Part shown: positions 35,101-44,730 of the stretch, one piece after another
How the letters are laid out: every line of letters begins with the position of its first letter
How positions within the stretch are numbered: position 1 is the first letter of the stretch
Assembly (NCBI RefSeq): GCF_030845195.1
Contig: NZ_CP132543.1
Coordinates: 3,675,501-3,739,500 of the forward strand
DNA length: 64,000 bases
Reading direction: 5' to 3'
Source: Sanyastnella coralliicola
GTDB lineage: Bacteria; Bacteroidota; Bacteroidia; Flavobacteriales_D; Sanyastnellaceae
Notes under the pieces: model-generated
The model's input: the letters and a program-made list of their open reading frames with translations, nothing else
What the model was told of the DNA's origin: nothing
The model's database searches: none
Program-made: the position numbers and the translations under genes

Positions 35101-38100
35101 CTAAAAGGGCGTGCTGATCGTGTCTTCTTTTATCGCTAGCGCGGAAGTGGACACGACCTTCCCTGAAGAACGGATGTATTCTATCAATGCTTGGTACTCT
35201 TCATCTTCCTTCAGAAGCTCTTCATTTCCGATGAGTATGAACTGTTTACGGGCTCTTGTGAAGGCTACATTGAGCTTGCGATCTACTACCTGATCTTCGT
35301 CTTCATTTCGGTGCGATGCCAGGAAGCGAAGTTGCGTCCAATTTGAGATCGTGGTGCCGTAGAGGATGTGATCTTTCTGTCCGCCTTGGAATCGTTCTAC
35401 CGTATCGACAACAACTTTCGAGGTGTCGTAAGAGAGCAGATTCAGTTGACTTTTAATCGCCACCACTTGTGCTCGGTAGGGCGCAATCACTCCAATTTGA
35501 GCCGCGGGTACATCTTGTTTAATCAGCTCCTCAACAAGGTGGCTGATGGTGTGCACTTCGAGTGGGTTGTGCTTACTATCTGAAAGGGCATCAGAACGCG
35601 TATCGACAAATAGCAGACGATGGTCAAGAGGGGTAGACAAGCTCAAGCGATCAGGTTCAAGCTGATGACTTCTTTGAGCAATGCGCAATCGCTGACCATA
35701 CCACCTTGCGTTTGGAAATTCCATTAAGCTCGGATGCATTCTTCCTTGAAAATTGAGCTGACCCCAAGCATGATCCCACCCCTTGGTCTGAGCTTGAATT
35801 AGTAATCGTTCGAACAGTGAGTTTCGGAGATCAGTCATTCCAATTTGCTCTAATTCTTCTGTGAGCATGGCTTTGGTATCGCCCTTCTGCGTGACCACAG
35901 CAGGGAGCTGCTTATGATCACCTATCAGAACAAACTTTGGTGCACGGCGAAGCAAATTGATCAACATCGGCTCCAGGACTTGAGCGGCTTCATCGACAAT
36001 GATTCGGTCAAACTTCAGTAGTTGAAAGATCTGCGGCCGGTTCAACATAGACGAAACGGTAGAGACAATCACACGCTTCTCAAGCACTCGTTGCGTGAGC
36101 TCTTTTCTGTTTCGTGATTCCCCTGCGATGCGGTGCATCAGGTAAGGTTCAAATTGCGGTGCACAACCGATGCCACTACCCACACGCATAAATGAGCCGT
36201 CATCGCAAAGGTCAAGTACAGCCTGAGAAAGCTCATCAACGGCGCGATTGGTGTAGGCCAGCAAAAGCAGACGTTCACCACGCACGAGCGCATTGTGGAC
36301 CAAGTTTCTCAAGAAGAGCGAAGTCTTTCCTGTTCCTGGAGGGCCAATGAGTAGAAAGTAGTCTTGGGCATGAATGGCCTTGGTCAATTGACTACGCAGT
36401 TCTTGCACACTTGAGTCGACTGCCATTTCATGAGGCAGTAGTTCGATTTCTCCCTCTGCGGCCTTTGAAGCAGGTTCTTCTTGTTCAAGAATCAATTGGC
36501 GCAGTGAACTTGGTTCAGTGCAAAAGGAGAACAACTCGCGTTGCATCACCTGGAAGGTGTGGTCCATGTAATCATGCTCGATCGCCCAGTAGGAGAATTG
36601 CTCGAAATAGTCATGACATTGCTGTGGATATCTGAACCCGAGTGTAATATCTCCACCAGCAGTGAATTCTTCTGCGATATAACCTTTAATGACCTGTTGA
36701 TCGGTAGCTTTTGAGTTAGAATTCGCATAAGGATAGAGCACAATAATATCTCCTTTTCTAAAATCAGAGTCTTTTAAGTTGACCTTGTCACCATTAAGTG
36801 TCAAGGTTGGGTTTTGTGATGACAGGTGATTGCTCACAATCTCAAGCGGGGCGACGACTCCAGTGTTGTCATTCTCAGTTGTGTCTTCTCGGTTCCACAG
36901 GGCAGAATGTCCTTTTCTATGTTGTCCATCACCTAATCTGGCGGTCCATTGTTCCTTCACAATGAAGCTTAAGTACGCAGCGAAGTAATCCTTGACCACC
37001 CCTGTTGACAAGGTGTGGATCGCTTGCTCGAACAATTTGAATTTCCCAATGAAAAACCCTGGAATTCGAGCGTTTTCTGGAATGTTGCAACTAGCATAGT
37101 TCCATTCCAGCATGACATCAATGATTTCATCTGCTGATTCCGCGCTAGCGAGTTGATGCTCGTAAGCCACAATCTCGTTTCGAACATCCATCATTTGCTG
37201 TTCAAATTCAGCGTAGCGAGCAACGAATCTCAGGTTGCTGCCCGAGTGCATGGCAGAGGAGTAGAGGACATACACTTGCGACGAATCGGGCCTCACACCC
37301 AACACCTCTTGAAGGATCATGCGGTAAAGGCGTGCCTGTGCACTGTGGTTTTCGCCCACAGCATCGAGGTCTTCTGGAGGCCAAGGCACCTTCCCCGATT
37401 TCAATTCAATGATCACCGCTTTGTTGCTTCGGAGATAAAGCAGGTCGAGTCGTCCTTGAAGCCCCAAGTCAGGGGACATAAAGCTTGGTTCCAGCATTGC
37501 CTTCGACGGAACCACAGGAGGCGTCAACCGTGAAAGGTCGTCGCTGACCACTCTTTTGAGGTTGGCGTATTGCGGAAACGCTCTGGAGCGCATGAAGGAA
37601 AGCAGGGCCTCGTCGGTTTGGAACAAGGTGATATATTCCAAGGGGAAGTCGCCAAAAGACTCACGAAAGAAGTCTTTGAACTCACGATTGTCTTGATCGT
37701 GCAAGATCTTATCGAGCAGACTGTTGATGAGGTTTCCTAAGAAAAGTGGTTCGCTTGTTTGGCGCTGGCTGAATCGGTTGATGAAGTACAGCGCGGGTGC
37801 ACCTATATTCTTGAAAGCCAAACGTTGAAAGCACTCTGCTAGCGATGACACGTCGACCAAATAATCAGGCATCAACACGATCAGTCGTGCCACGGCTTTT
37901 CCGTCATCAAGTCGAACATCTACCAATGATAAGAGATGGTCTTCGTTGACCTGCTCCCAGGTGCGTTCGTATTGCGGGTGATCTTCCCGCGCTAGCGAAA
38001 ATGAACCGAATGCTTCATCCTCAGCGATCACTGTGAGCACTTCGTTTTCAATGCTCACCACCTGAGCTCTGAGTTTTGGAATGTGTTGTCCTTCAGGAAC

Positions 38101-38478
38101 TACAAAGGTGATTTCAGGAATGTCAGTCAGCGCTAAGGTGGCCGGGGGAGCGCTTTGCGTGGCTGCTTGAATCAAGTAGGCTAACGCCGAAGCAAAGATC
38201 TTGAACTGCTCTTCGGTTTCGTTTTCATCGTCAGGACGAGACCTGCGGAGTTGATGTAATTGTTGCCTCACCTTGTTGGGCAGATGGAAACGGCGGCACA
38301 AGAATTCGATGCGGGCGAAGACATTCGGGAAGCGCACCTTACTCTCACTCACCAGCTCAGCCGTAATGTACGAGAGCTCCTTGCGCAATGAAGCCACACC
38401 TAAAGCTGGTAAGCCTTGGGTGATCAAGGATTGTGATCTTTCCAAGCCATGAAACAACGGAGATTCCTGCTCAAGCAT
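35101..38478 (-). CDS. Dna2-like nuclease-helicase fusion
   Basis: 1125 residues. The N-terminal half has a PD-(D/E)XK nuclease: GRLDLLYL (D345), IIELKSGK (E358, K360) and QARLYRMI (381-388). The C-terminal half is a superfamily 1 helicase: Walker A GPPGTGKT at 712-719, Walker B DEAAQ at 829-833, motif III GDHKQLPA at 853-860, motif V VDTVERFQGGQKD and motif VI NVAFTRARKQF. This nuclease-then-helicase order is that of eukaryotic Dna2. A role in DNA end or flap processing is inference; a defence role is possible but no defence neighbours are present. Three exact iterated motifs are in frame. Confidence 0.85.
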   Translation of the reverse strand: MLEQESPLFHGLERSQSLITQGLPALGVASLRKELSYITAELVSESKVRFPNVFARIEFLCRRFHLPNKVRQQLHQLRRSRPDDENETEEQFKIFASALAYLIQAATQSAPPATLALTDIPEITFVVPEGQHIPKLRAQVVSIENEVLTVIAEDEAFGSFSLAREDHPQYERTWEQVNEDHLLSLVDVRLDDGKAVARLIVLMPDYLVDVSSLAECFQRLAFKNIGAPALYFINRFSQRQTSEPLFLGNLINSLLDKILHDQDNREFKDFFRESFGDFPLEYITLFQTDEALLSFMRSRAFPQYANLKRVVSDDLSRLTPPVVPSKAMLEPSFMSPDLGLQGRLDLLYLRSNKAVIIELKSGKVPWPPEDLDAVGENHSAQARLYRMILQEVLGVRPDSSQVYVLYSSAMHSGSNLRFVARYAEFEQQMMDVRNEIVAYEHQLASAESADEIIDVMLEWNYASCNIPENARIPGFFIGKFKLFEQAIHTLSTGVVKDYFAAYLSFIVKEQWTARLGDGQHRKGHSALWNREDTTENDNTGVVAPLEIVSNHLSSQNPTLTLNGDKVNLKDSDFRKGDIIVLYPYANSNSKATDQQVIKGYIAEEFTAGGDITLGFRYPQQCHDYFEQFSYWAIEHDYMDHTFQVMQRELFSFCTEPSSLRQLILEQEEPASKAAEGEIELLPHEMAVDSSVQELRSQLTKAIHAQDYFLLIGPPGTGKTSLFLRNLVHNALVRGERLLLLAYTNRAVDELSQAVLDLCDDGSFMRVGSGIGCAPQFEPYLMHRIAGESRNRKELTQRVLEKRVIVSTVSSMLNRPQIFQLLKFDRIIVDEAAQVLEPMLINLLRRAPKFVLIGDHKQLPAVVTQKGDTKAMLTEELEQIGMTDLRNSLFERLLIQAQTKGWDHAWGQLNFQGRMHPSLMEFPNARWYGQRLRIAQRSHQLEPDRLSLSTPLDHRLLFVDTRSDALSDSKHNPLEVHTISHLVEELIKQDVPAAQIGVIAPYRAQVVAIKSQLNLLSYDTSKVVVDTVERFQGGQKDHILYGTTISNWTQLRFLASHRNEDEDQVVDRKLNVAFTRARKQFILIGNEELLKEDEEYQALIEYIRSSGKVVSTSALAIKEDTISTPF
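35133..35146 (-). repeat. Iterated motif (TCGCTAGCGCGGAA on plus strand)
   Basis: Exact. Near the 3' end of the nuclease-helicase gene, coding SALAI. Confidence 0.75.
37138..37151 (+). repeat. Iterated motif TTCCGCGCTAGCGA
   Basis: Exact. Codes LASAES in the nuclease-helicase gene. Confidence 0.75.
37984..37998 (+). repeat. Iterated motif with extra C in flank
   Basis: TTCCCGCGCTAGCGA; exact core at 37990-37997. Codes FSLARED in the nuclease-helicase gene. Confidence 0.65.
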
Positions 38479-38566
38479 GGCACAAATGTACGGGCTGAAT
38501 CACTGCCTTCGAAGCTGAGTTGATAAGTGTTGGTCTCGACTTTATGAGCGTTGAAACCGTTCTTTT

Positions 38567-38580
38567 TTCCGCGCTAGCGA
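38567..38580 (+). repeat. Iterated motif TTCCGCGCTAGCGA
   Basis: Exact, intergenic, 41 bases upstream of the GTG start of the next gene. Confidence 0.75.
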
Positions 38581-38620
38581 ATAAATCGTTAATTTTCAGT
38601 AGTTAACTAAGACCAACACA

Positions 38621-41600
38621 GTGAAAAACCTTCTACTCTCGATTCTTGGGTGCATGCTCGTGTGGGCAACAAATGCTCAAGTCACTGAAATTTCTGTTGA
38701 AACGGTTACCGTGCATGAAGGCATGGTAGGTACAACGGATCTTACCGGATTCACGACCTATCGTGTGTACGCCAATTTTGTTGACGCTGATGACTTTGTC
38801 AGCGCCCTGTTTGGCTATGATGACATTGAACTCGAAGTCAATACTACGACGTCGTTCTTTCAGAGTGATGTGGGAAGTCACCTAGGCTCAAATGTGAATG
38901 AAGCCTTCTTCGCTGTTTTTCCGGAACTCGAGTACGATAGTTGGGTGACGATTGGAAAAGATAGCTCGACCGCTCCTGGTAATGCGATTTATGCGAATGA
39001 AGATGGTTCGAATCCTTTTATCGCTCCATTCGAGGCGGGAGAAAACATCATGATTGATGGCGAAGTAGGAGGACTGTGGTTCACCACCTTCGGCACGCTT
39101 GAGCAAGCCCCTAATGCCTATGCAGGTGAAGACTTAAAAGTATTAGTTGGTCAATTCACCACAGACGGAATACTCTCAGGGGTACTGAATATCCAGGTGT
39201 TTTTGAATGGAGATCAAGACCAAGACGCAGAGTTTGAAGGGCTCACTTTTGCAGTAGACCAGAATGCCGTGTTTGGTTGTATTGATGACCAAGCTATTAA
39301 TTACAATCCTGAAGCAAATTACACGGATGGTTCATGTGTATATGAAGGAACGTTGGGATGTACAGACCCGGTAGCCATCAACTTTGACCCCAATGCCACC
39401 ATTGACGATGGGAGTTGCGAATACGATCTTATCGGCGGGTGTACGGACCCGGATGGTTGTAATTATGACCCCTTTGTAAATGAAGATGATGGAAGTTGCG
39501 TCTACCCTGAAGAAGGGTATGATTGTGAAGGGAATCCTTTCACTGGTTGTACTGACCCAGCAGCAGATAATTATGATCCGAATGCCATTGAAGATGACGG
39601 CTCTTGCAGTTATGGCGCTGTGGATGGATGTTCAGACCCAACGGCATGTAATTATGACCCACTTGTGGAGGTAGACGATGGCTCGTGTGTATTCCCGGAA
39701 GTAGGTTTTGATTGTGACGGGAATGTGCTGACGGGTTGCACTGACCCTGCGGCTGCGAACTACAATCCTGATGTGGTAGAAGACGATGGTTCCTGCGTGT
39801 ACCCTCCATCAAACGATGACGTTTGTGACGCGATTCCGATTACCTGTGGTCAACTGATTGAAGGTCTAACCGTGAACTCTACGGGAGAAGGAGATCTGAT
39901 CGGATCAGAATGCACCGGAACAGAGATCACCAGCCCTGGGGTGTGGTATGTCTACACTGCGGATGACTACCATCAAGTGATCGTCAATACCTGTTTATCT
40001 GTTGGTGGAGATACGAAGCTTCATGTCTTCAAAGCAGCTCCTGATTGTTCGGTGTTAGAATGTGTTGCTGGAAATGACGACGGATGCCAAGGGTCTTACT
40101 TGTCTTCTCTTGCATTCACTGTGGAAGCTGAAGAAGTGTTCTATATCCTCGTATCTGAATTCGGGGCTGGTGTAGGACTCGATTTTATGCTTGAATTGAA
40201 TTGCGTTGATTGTGGTGATGTGCCTGAGAATGACGAATGTGTGAATGCTGAAGTCCATCCTATGGGCGGACAGACTGTTTCAGCCTCTATTTGTTGTGCC
40301 AACCCATCGTCCGCCCCCAATTTTGCGGCGGGTTCGGGAACAGCTTATGACGTGTTTTATACCTTCAACTCAGCCGACTTTGAAGACATTTTCTTCGACG
40401 TTTCGAATACAGGTTCTACTCAAATTGGGTTGGCGATCTATCAAGGAGAGTGCGGAAACCTGACTCAAATATCCGGTTGTCTCGTTACCGGAACGTGTGC
40501 AGGAAATATGGGGACCTTCATGGAAATACCACCAAACACCACCTTCACAGTGGGTGTTTTCACAACCGACCCCGAAGGATGTGGTACTTATAACCTCACC
40601 ATTATGGGGCTTTATTATGGTTGTACTGACCCCTTAGCCGACAACTATGATCCAGACGCCATTGAAGATGATGGAAGCTGTAGCTACGAAAACTTCATTC
40701 CAGAAAACGATAGCTGTGCAGGTGCGGTAATGTTGACCTGTGGATCAACAGTGGAGGGCTCTACTGGGAATACTACGGATACCGGAGTGCCTATTGGACT
40801 TGATTGTAATAGCAACCCAGGACCAGGTGTATGGTACCAGTTCTCTGGAAGTGGAGAACTGGTGGAGTTATCAACATGTGGTTCAGTGATTGACACGAAG
40901 ATTTCTGTTTGGCAATCACCGAGCTGTGAAGGTCCGTACGATTGCGTGCCGGCCGTCGAAGGTGGGCAAGGAGACCCTTCTTATGCCGTCAGTGAAGAAG
41001 CGCTCATTCCGTGTGGGTTCTTCGATCAAGATGATGCTTGGATCAGTTTCTTTGCCGAAGTAGATTCAACCTACTATATCTACGTGGAGCATCAAGACGT
41101 TGACGGTAACCCAATGACACCTGATTGGGGATTGTTTACACTGGAAGTAACATGCCAAGAATTCATTTACGGCTGTACCAACGAAGTGGCTTACAACTAC
41201 AACCCTGAGGCGACCGTTGATGACAATTCATGTGACTTTTTCTCCGAAACATGTGAGGGAGGTGAAGGCACAGCCCTAATGTTGTTTATGGACGACGATT
41301 TCAATGATGGATGGAACGGAGGAACCTACACGATATCCCTCTTTGGAGGCGAGGAGGTGGCTTCTGGTAGTCTCGATGATGCATTATACACCATCGATGA
41401 GGATATGTTTCTTGGTGCAGACGAAGGTTTTGATCTGCTCTGTTTACAAGATGGCTGTTATACGATTACTGTTGGAGGAGGAAGTTTTGATGGCGAGATT
41501 TCGTGGTTCTTGTCAATTGAAGACGTTGAAGTAATCAGCGGTACCAGCGGTGAAACGACCTTCCAGATAGGTGCTGGAAACTGCGGGTGTACTGACCCTG

Positions 41601-42838
41601 TAGCCTGCAATTACGACCCTGAAGCAACTCAAGATGACGGCTCGTGCGAATACCTCACATGTGAAGGATGTATGGATGCCACGGCATGTAATTATGACGA
41701 TGAAGCAACCATTGACAATGGTTTATGCTGTTATGAAAATTGTGTCTATCTGTTAATGACAGATGACTTCGGAGATGGCTGGAACGGAGCAGTCTACGAG
41801 GTTTACACAATGGCAGACGAATTGATCGCTACTGGAAGCATTGATGATCCATTTGTTGGGAACGGTACTTCTGAAGGCATCGATTTCCTTTGCATCCTTG
41901 ATGGCTGCTACTACCTCACCGTAGGTGGTGGAGACTTTGACGAAGAAATCGGTTGGACCCTCACTGGGATCAACGAAGGAGAAATGATTGGAGGTGCTGT
42001 GTCCATCGAAGACCAAGTCTTCTTTAGTGTCGGTGATATCCCTTGTGCGTTTGGTTGCACTGACCCAGAAGCTGACAATTATGACGCTAGCGCGGAATAC
42101 GATGACGGTTCTTGTTTCTACTCGGAAGAGTGCGAAGACCTAGCCATTCAAATCACCTTTGCCAGTCATTCTGATGCTGATGAAATCGATTGGGAATTGG
42201 TCAACGAAGACGATGAAATCGTAGCAACGGGAGCTAACTACGAGGATTACTCAATGGCGGAGCAGTATCACTGTCTTCCTGCTGGATGTTACGCGCTCAT
42301 CATGAACGACGCTGGAAGTGACGGTTGGGATGACGGGTATATCACGATTCTCATTGATGGGGTCACCACAACATTAACCACATTGATTTACGGATCCTCA
42401 CTTGAAATTAACGTCGACCTTGAAGGTGACTGTGGAGTAGAGAATGTAATTGAAGTGGTAGGATGTACAGATCCAGTGGCTGTCAATTGGAACATAGAGG
42501 CTTCTATTGACGATGGAAGCTGCGAATACAACCCAGATGAGGTTGGTGGACTACCACCAGCGGCTTTGACCGGGGAAGAGATCGTGGTTTACGGCATGAT
42601 TCTCCCCAATCCTGTAATTTCCCATGCTAACATTAAACTGGAACAACTGAACCCTGAATTCACCACGGTGATGGAGCTTCGTGACATCTCAGGCAGACTG
42701 GTTTACCAGCAAGAGTTCGCGAACGAACAGACCAGCCTGAATGAAACGATTGATGTCTCTATGCTTGCCGCAGGCATTCACTTTGTCTATGTATTTAACG
42801 GAGAATCAAGACAGGTGTTTAGACTGGTGAAACAGTAA
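38621..42838 (+). CDS. T9SS-secreted protein with twelve CTDP/DDGSC repeats
   Basis: 1405 residues from a GTG start, chosen because the signal peptide (MKNLLLSILGCMLVWATNA) begins there. N-terminal domain 20-200 matches that of the protein at 24893-28201. Six repeats lie at 219-393. Then come two Cys-rich beta domains (DVCDAIPITCG and ENDECVNAEVHPMGG types), more repeats, a CGFFDQDDAW domain, two DGWNG modules and a third, diverged one, to a total of twelve repeats. It ends in a type A T9SS sorting domain from PNPVISHANIKL. Probably a large Ca2+-stabilised surface protein. The next gene, 29 bases on, repeats the middle part of this protein. Confidence 0.88.
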   Translation: MKNLLLSILGCMLVWATNAQVTEISVETVTVHEGMVGTTDLTGFTTYRVYANFVDADDFVSALFGYDDIELEVNTTTSFFQSDVGSHLGSNVNEAFFAVFPELEYDSWVTIGKDSSTAPGNAIYANEDGSNPFIAPFEAGENIMIDGEVGGLWFTTFGTLEQAPNAYAGEDLKVLVGQFTTDGILSGVLNIQVFLNGDQDQDAEFEGLTFAVDQNAVFGCIDDQAINYNPEANYTDGSCVYEGTLGCTDPVAINFDPNATIDDGSCEYDLIGGCTDPDGCNYDPFVNEDDGSCVYPEEGYDCEGNPFTGCTDPAADNYDPNAIEDDGSCSYGAVDGCSDPTACNYDPLVEVDDGSCVFPEVGFDCDGNVLTGCTDPAAANYNPDVVEDDGSCVYPPSNDDVCDAIPITCGQLIEGLTVNSTGEGDLIGSECTGTEITSPGVWYVYTADDYHQVIVNTCLSVGGDTKLHVFKAAPDCSVLECVAGNDDGCQGSYLSSLAFTVEAEEVFYILVSEFGAGVGLDFMLELNCVDCGDVPENDECVNAEVHPMGGQTVSASICCANPSSAPNFAAGSGTAYDVFYTFNSADFEDIFFDVSNTGSTQIGLAIYQGECGNLTQISGCLVTGTCAGNMGTFMEIPPNTTFTVGVFTTDPEGCGTYNLTIMGLYYGCTDPLADNYDPDAIEDDGSCSYENFIPENDSCAGAVMLTCGSTVEGSTGNTTDTGVPIGLDCNSNPGPGVWYQFSGSGELVELSTCGSVIDTKISVWQSPSCEGPYDCVPAVEGGQGDPSYAVSEEALIPCGFFDQDDAWISFFAEVDSTYYIYVEHQDVDGNPMTPDWGLFTLEVTCQEFIYGCTNEVAYNYNPEATVDDNSCDFFSETCEGGEGTALMLFMDDDFNDGWNGGTYTISLFGGEEVASGSLDDALYTIDEDMFLGADEGFDLLCLQDGCYTITVGGGSFDGEISWFLSIEDVEVISGTSGETTFQIGAGNCGCTDPVACNYDPEATQDDGSCEYLTCEGCMDATACNYDDEATIDNGLCCYENCVYLLMTDDFGDGWNGAVYEVYTMADELIATGSIDDPFVGNGTSEGIDFLCILDGCYYLTVGGGDFDEEIGWTLTGINEGEMIGGAVSIEDQVFFSVGDIPCAFGCTDPEADNYDASAEYDDGSCFYSEECEDLAIQITFASHSDADEIDWELVNEDDEIVATGANYEDYSMAEQYHCLPAGCYALIMNDAGSDGWDDGYITILIDGVTTTLTTLIYGSSLEINVDLEGDCGVENVIEVVGCTDPVAVNWNIEASIDDGSCEYNPDEVGGLPPAALTGEEIVVYGMILPNPVISHANIKLEQLNPEFTTVMELRDISGRLVYQQEFANEQTSLNETIDVSMLAAGIHFVYVFNGESRQVFRLVKQ
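42084..42097 (-). repeat. Iterated motif, ACGCTAGCGCGGAA on plus strand
   Basis: Exact core 42085-42092; codes DASAEY inside a CTDP repeat, replacing the usual P-x-A segment. Confidence 0.7.
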
Positions 42839-42867
42839 CTGACTACGAACAGTTGCCTTTTTGAACT

Positions 42868-44628
42868 ATGAAAATTCGTGCTGCCTTTTTCGTGTTATTG
42901 TGTGCTATTCCCAGCCTGATTTGGGCTTATCCGGGGTGCACTGACCCTCTAGCCAATAATTATGACCCGTTGGCTACGGAGGATGATGGGTCGTGTGTGT
43001 ATCCGCCATCAAACGACGAACCATGTCCAGCTATGCCGCTCACTATAGGGGCAGCTCCAACACAGTTTTCCATTTGCAATGCAACTCCATCGAACGTGCC
43101 AAATTTTGCGGCTAATGGGGAAACGGCGTACGATGTCTTCTTTGCCTTCAATTCAGGAGAATTTGACTCTCATCCTTTTTCCTTGGATAACGTGAACAGC
43201 TCAGAGATTGGCCTGGTGCTTTATGCGGGTAATTGCAATGAGTTAGATGATGTTGCCGGATGTCTTGTCCTAAATACTTGTGCAGGAGATTTGGACGATT
43301 TTTTGACTATCGAGGATAATATGGTCTATTACATGGGAGTGTTTACCACCGATCCTGAGAATTGTGGAGAATTTGAAATCTCCATAGAAGGTGAATACTT
43401 GGGCTGCACAAACCCCGACGCAACAAACTACGACCCAAATGCCACCGTGGACGATGGAAGTTGCCGAATCATATTCGTCCCTAACGATTTGTGTGCTGAT
43501 GCGCATTGGTTGGAATGTGGCTCTGCTGTAGCAGGATCAAATAATCATGCTTCTTCCGATGATACGCCAATGGGTACAGATTGCGACCCCAACCCCGATG
43601 AAGGGGTCTGGTATGCCTTTCAAGGAGGTGGGGAATTGGTCAATGTGTCCACTTGTGGAAGCCTCATAGATACCAAACTGACCGTTTGGCAAGCACCAAA
43701 TTGCGACGGGCCATTTGAGTGTGCGGTAAACGCGTATGACCCTACGCTGTATGCGACGAATAGCGACAGCTTCGACGGGTGTGGTTTTTTTGATCAAGAC
43801 GATGCTTTCGTTTCCTTCATTGCTGAAATTGGAACGATATACTACATATACGTTTCATATGAAGAGTCGGATGGGAATCCGAACACAATAGATTGGGGCC
43901 TTTTTGATATTTTTCTTTCCTGCGAGACCGTCAGCCTTGGATGCACGAATCCAGCAGCATACAACTATGACGTGAATGCGAATATTGAAGATGGAACTTG
44001 CGACTATTACTCTCAGTCGTGCGAAACAGGAGAGGGTATACCTTTGATCATCAATATGTATGACTCATTCGGAGACGGATGGAATGGTGCTACCTATGAG
44101 ATTTCCACATTTGACGATGTTATAATAGCTAGTGGTTCTCTAGATTCGGCTGACTCTAGTGTGGATGACGACTTTTATTTAGGACCAGAAAGTGGTTTTG
44201 ACTTATTCTGCTTGGATGATGATTGTTATAGGATGACCATCGGTGGAGGAACGTTTGACAACGAGATAAGCTGGACGATCATTGACGAAAATGGAATAGA
44301 GATTCTTTCCGGAGGAGCAACTCCATCAGATGAACCCATCGTTTTCAGCACCGGAGCGGGGGAGTGTATTTCAGGATGTACCATTCTATCTGCGTACAAT
44401 TATGACCCTACAGCTCAAGTTAATGACGGAAGCTGCGTCTTCGGGAACCCTGTATGTCCAGGAGATTTTAATTTCGACGGAGTTGTGGGAGTCAGTGACC
44501 TGCTGATATTCCTAGGAGATTATGGATGCACTTTCCAATGTGCAGGCGATATGGATGGAAATGACGCCGTGACTTCAGCCGATCTCTTAAGCTTCTTAAG
44601 CGCACTTGGAATGCCTTGTCCAGAATAG
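42868..44628 (+). CDS. Secreted paralog with dockerin-like C-terminus instead of a T9SS domain
   Basis: 586 residues, signal peptide ending LIWA. Domain order: repeat (CTDPLANNYDPLATEDDGSC), Cys-rich domain with FTTDPENCGEFEI, repeat, CGFFDQDDAFVSF domain, repeat, DGWNG module, repeat. The whole series is homologous to the middle of the preceding protein. The last 55 residues differ: CPGDFNFDGVVGVSDLL, then DMDGNDAVTSADLLSFL and CPE, a pair of EF-hand-like loops as in dockerins. No T9SS sorting domain is seen, so export may stop in the periplasm or use another anchor. Confidence 0.85.
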   Translation: MKIRAAFFVLLCAIPSLIWAYPGCTDPLANNYDPLATEDDGSCVYPPSNDEPCPAMPLTIGAAPTQFSICNATPSNVPNFAANGETAYDVFFAFNSGEFDSHPFSLDNVNSSEIGLVLYAGNCNELDDVAGCLVLNTCAGDLDDFLTIEDNMVYYMGVFTTDPENCGEFEISIEGEYLGCTNPDATNYDPNATVDDGSCRIIFVPNDLCADAHWLECGSAVAGSNNHASSDDTPMGTDCDPNPDEGVWYAFQGGGELVNVSTCGSLIDTKLTVWQAPNCDGPFECAVNAYDPTLYATNSDSFDGCGFFDQDDAFVSFIAEIGTIYYIYVSYEESDGNPNTIDWGLFDIFLSCETVSLGCTNPAAYNYDVNANIEDGTCDYYSQSCETGEGIPLIINMYDSFGDGWNGATYEISTFDDVIIASGSLDSADSSVDDDFYLGPESGFDLFCLDDDCYRMTIGGGTFDNEISWTIIDENGIEILSGGATPSDEPIVFSTGAGECISGCTILSAYNYDPTAQVNDGSCVFGNPVCPGDFNFDGVVGVSDLLIFLGDYGCTFQCAGDMDGNDAVTSADLLSFLSALGMPCPE

Positions 44629-44635
44629 TAACCCA

Positions 44636-44649
44636 TTCCGCGCTAGCGA
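44636..44649 (+). repeat. Iterated motif TTCCGCGCTAGCGA
   Basis: Exact, intergenic, 8 bases after the stop of the dockerin-like gene. Confidence 0.75.
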
Positions 44650-44730
44650 AACCAACCATACCTCAAAAGAAATCACGTCATTTATAGTGACGCACACCTT
44701 GCTACGCCGTCATAAACCAAAATGATAACC

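Noticed and set aside
37832-37846. Further motif-like GCTAGCGA strings (also 17765 and 45272)
   Set aside because: Only the inner 6-8 bases match and the TTCCG flank is missing; in lysS the residues are conserved for protein reasons.
3145-44648. CGCTAGCG palindrome as the recognition site of the island restriction system
   Set aside because: The enzyme family uses asymmetric type IIS sites, and the motif is common in host DNA but absent from the island.
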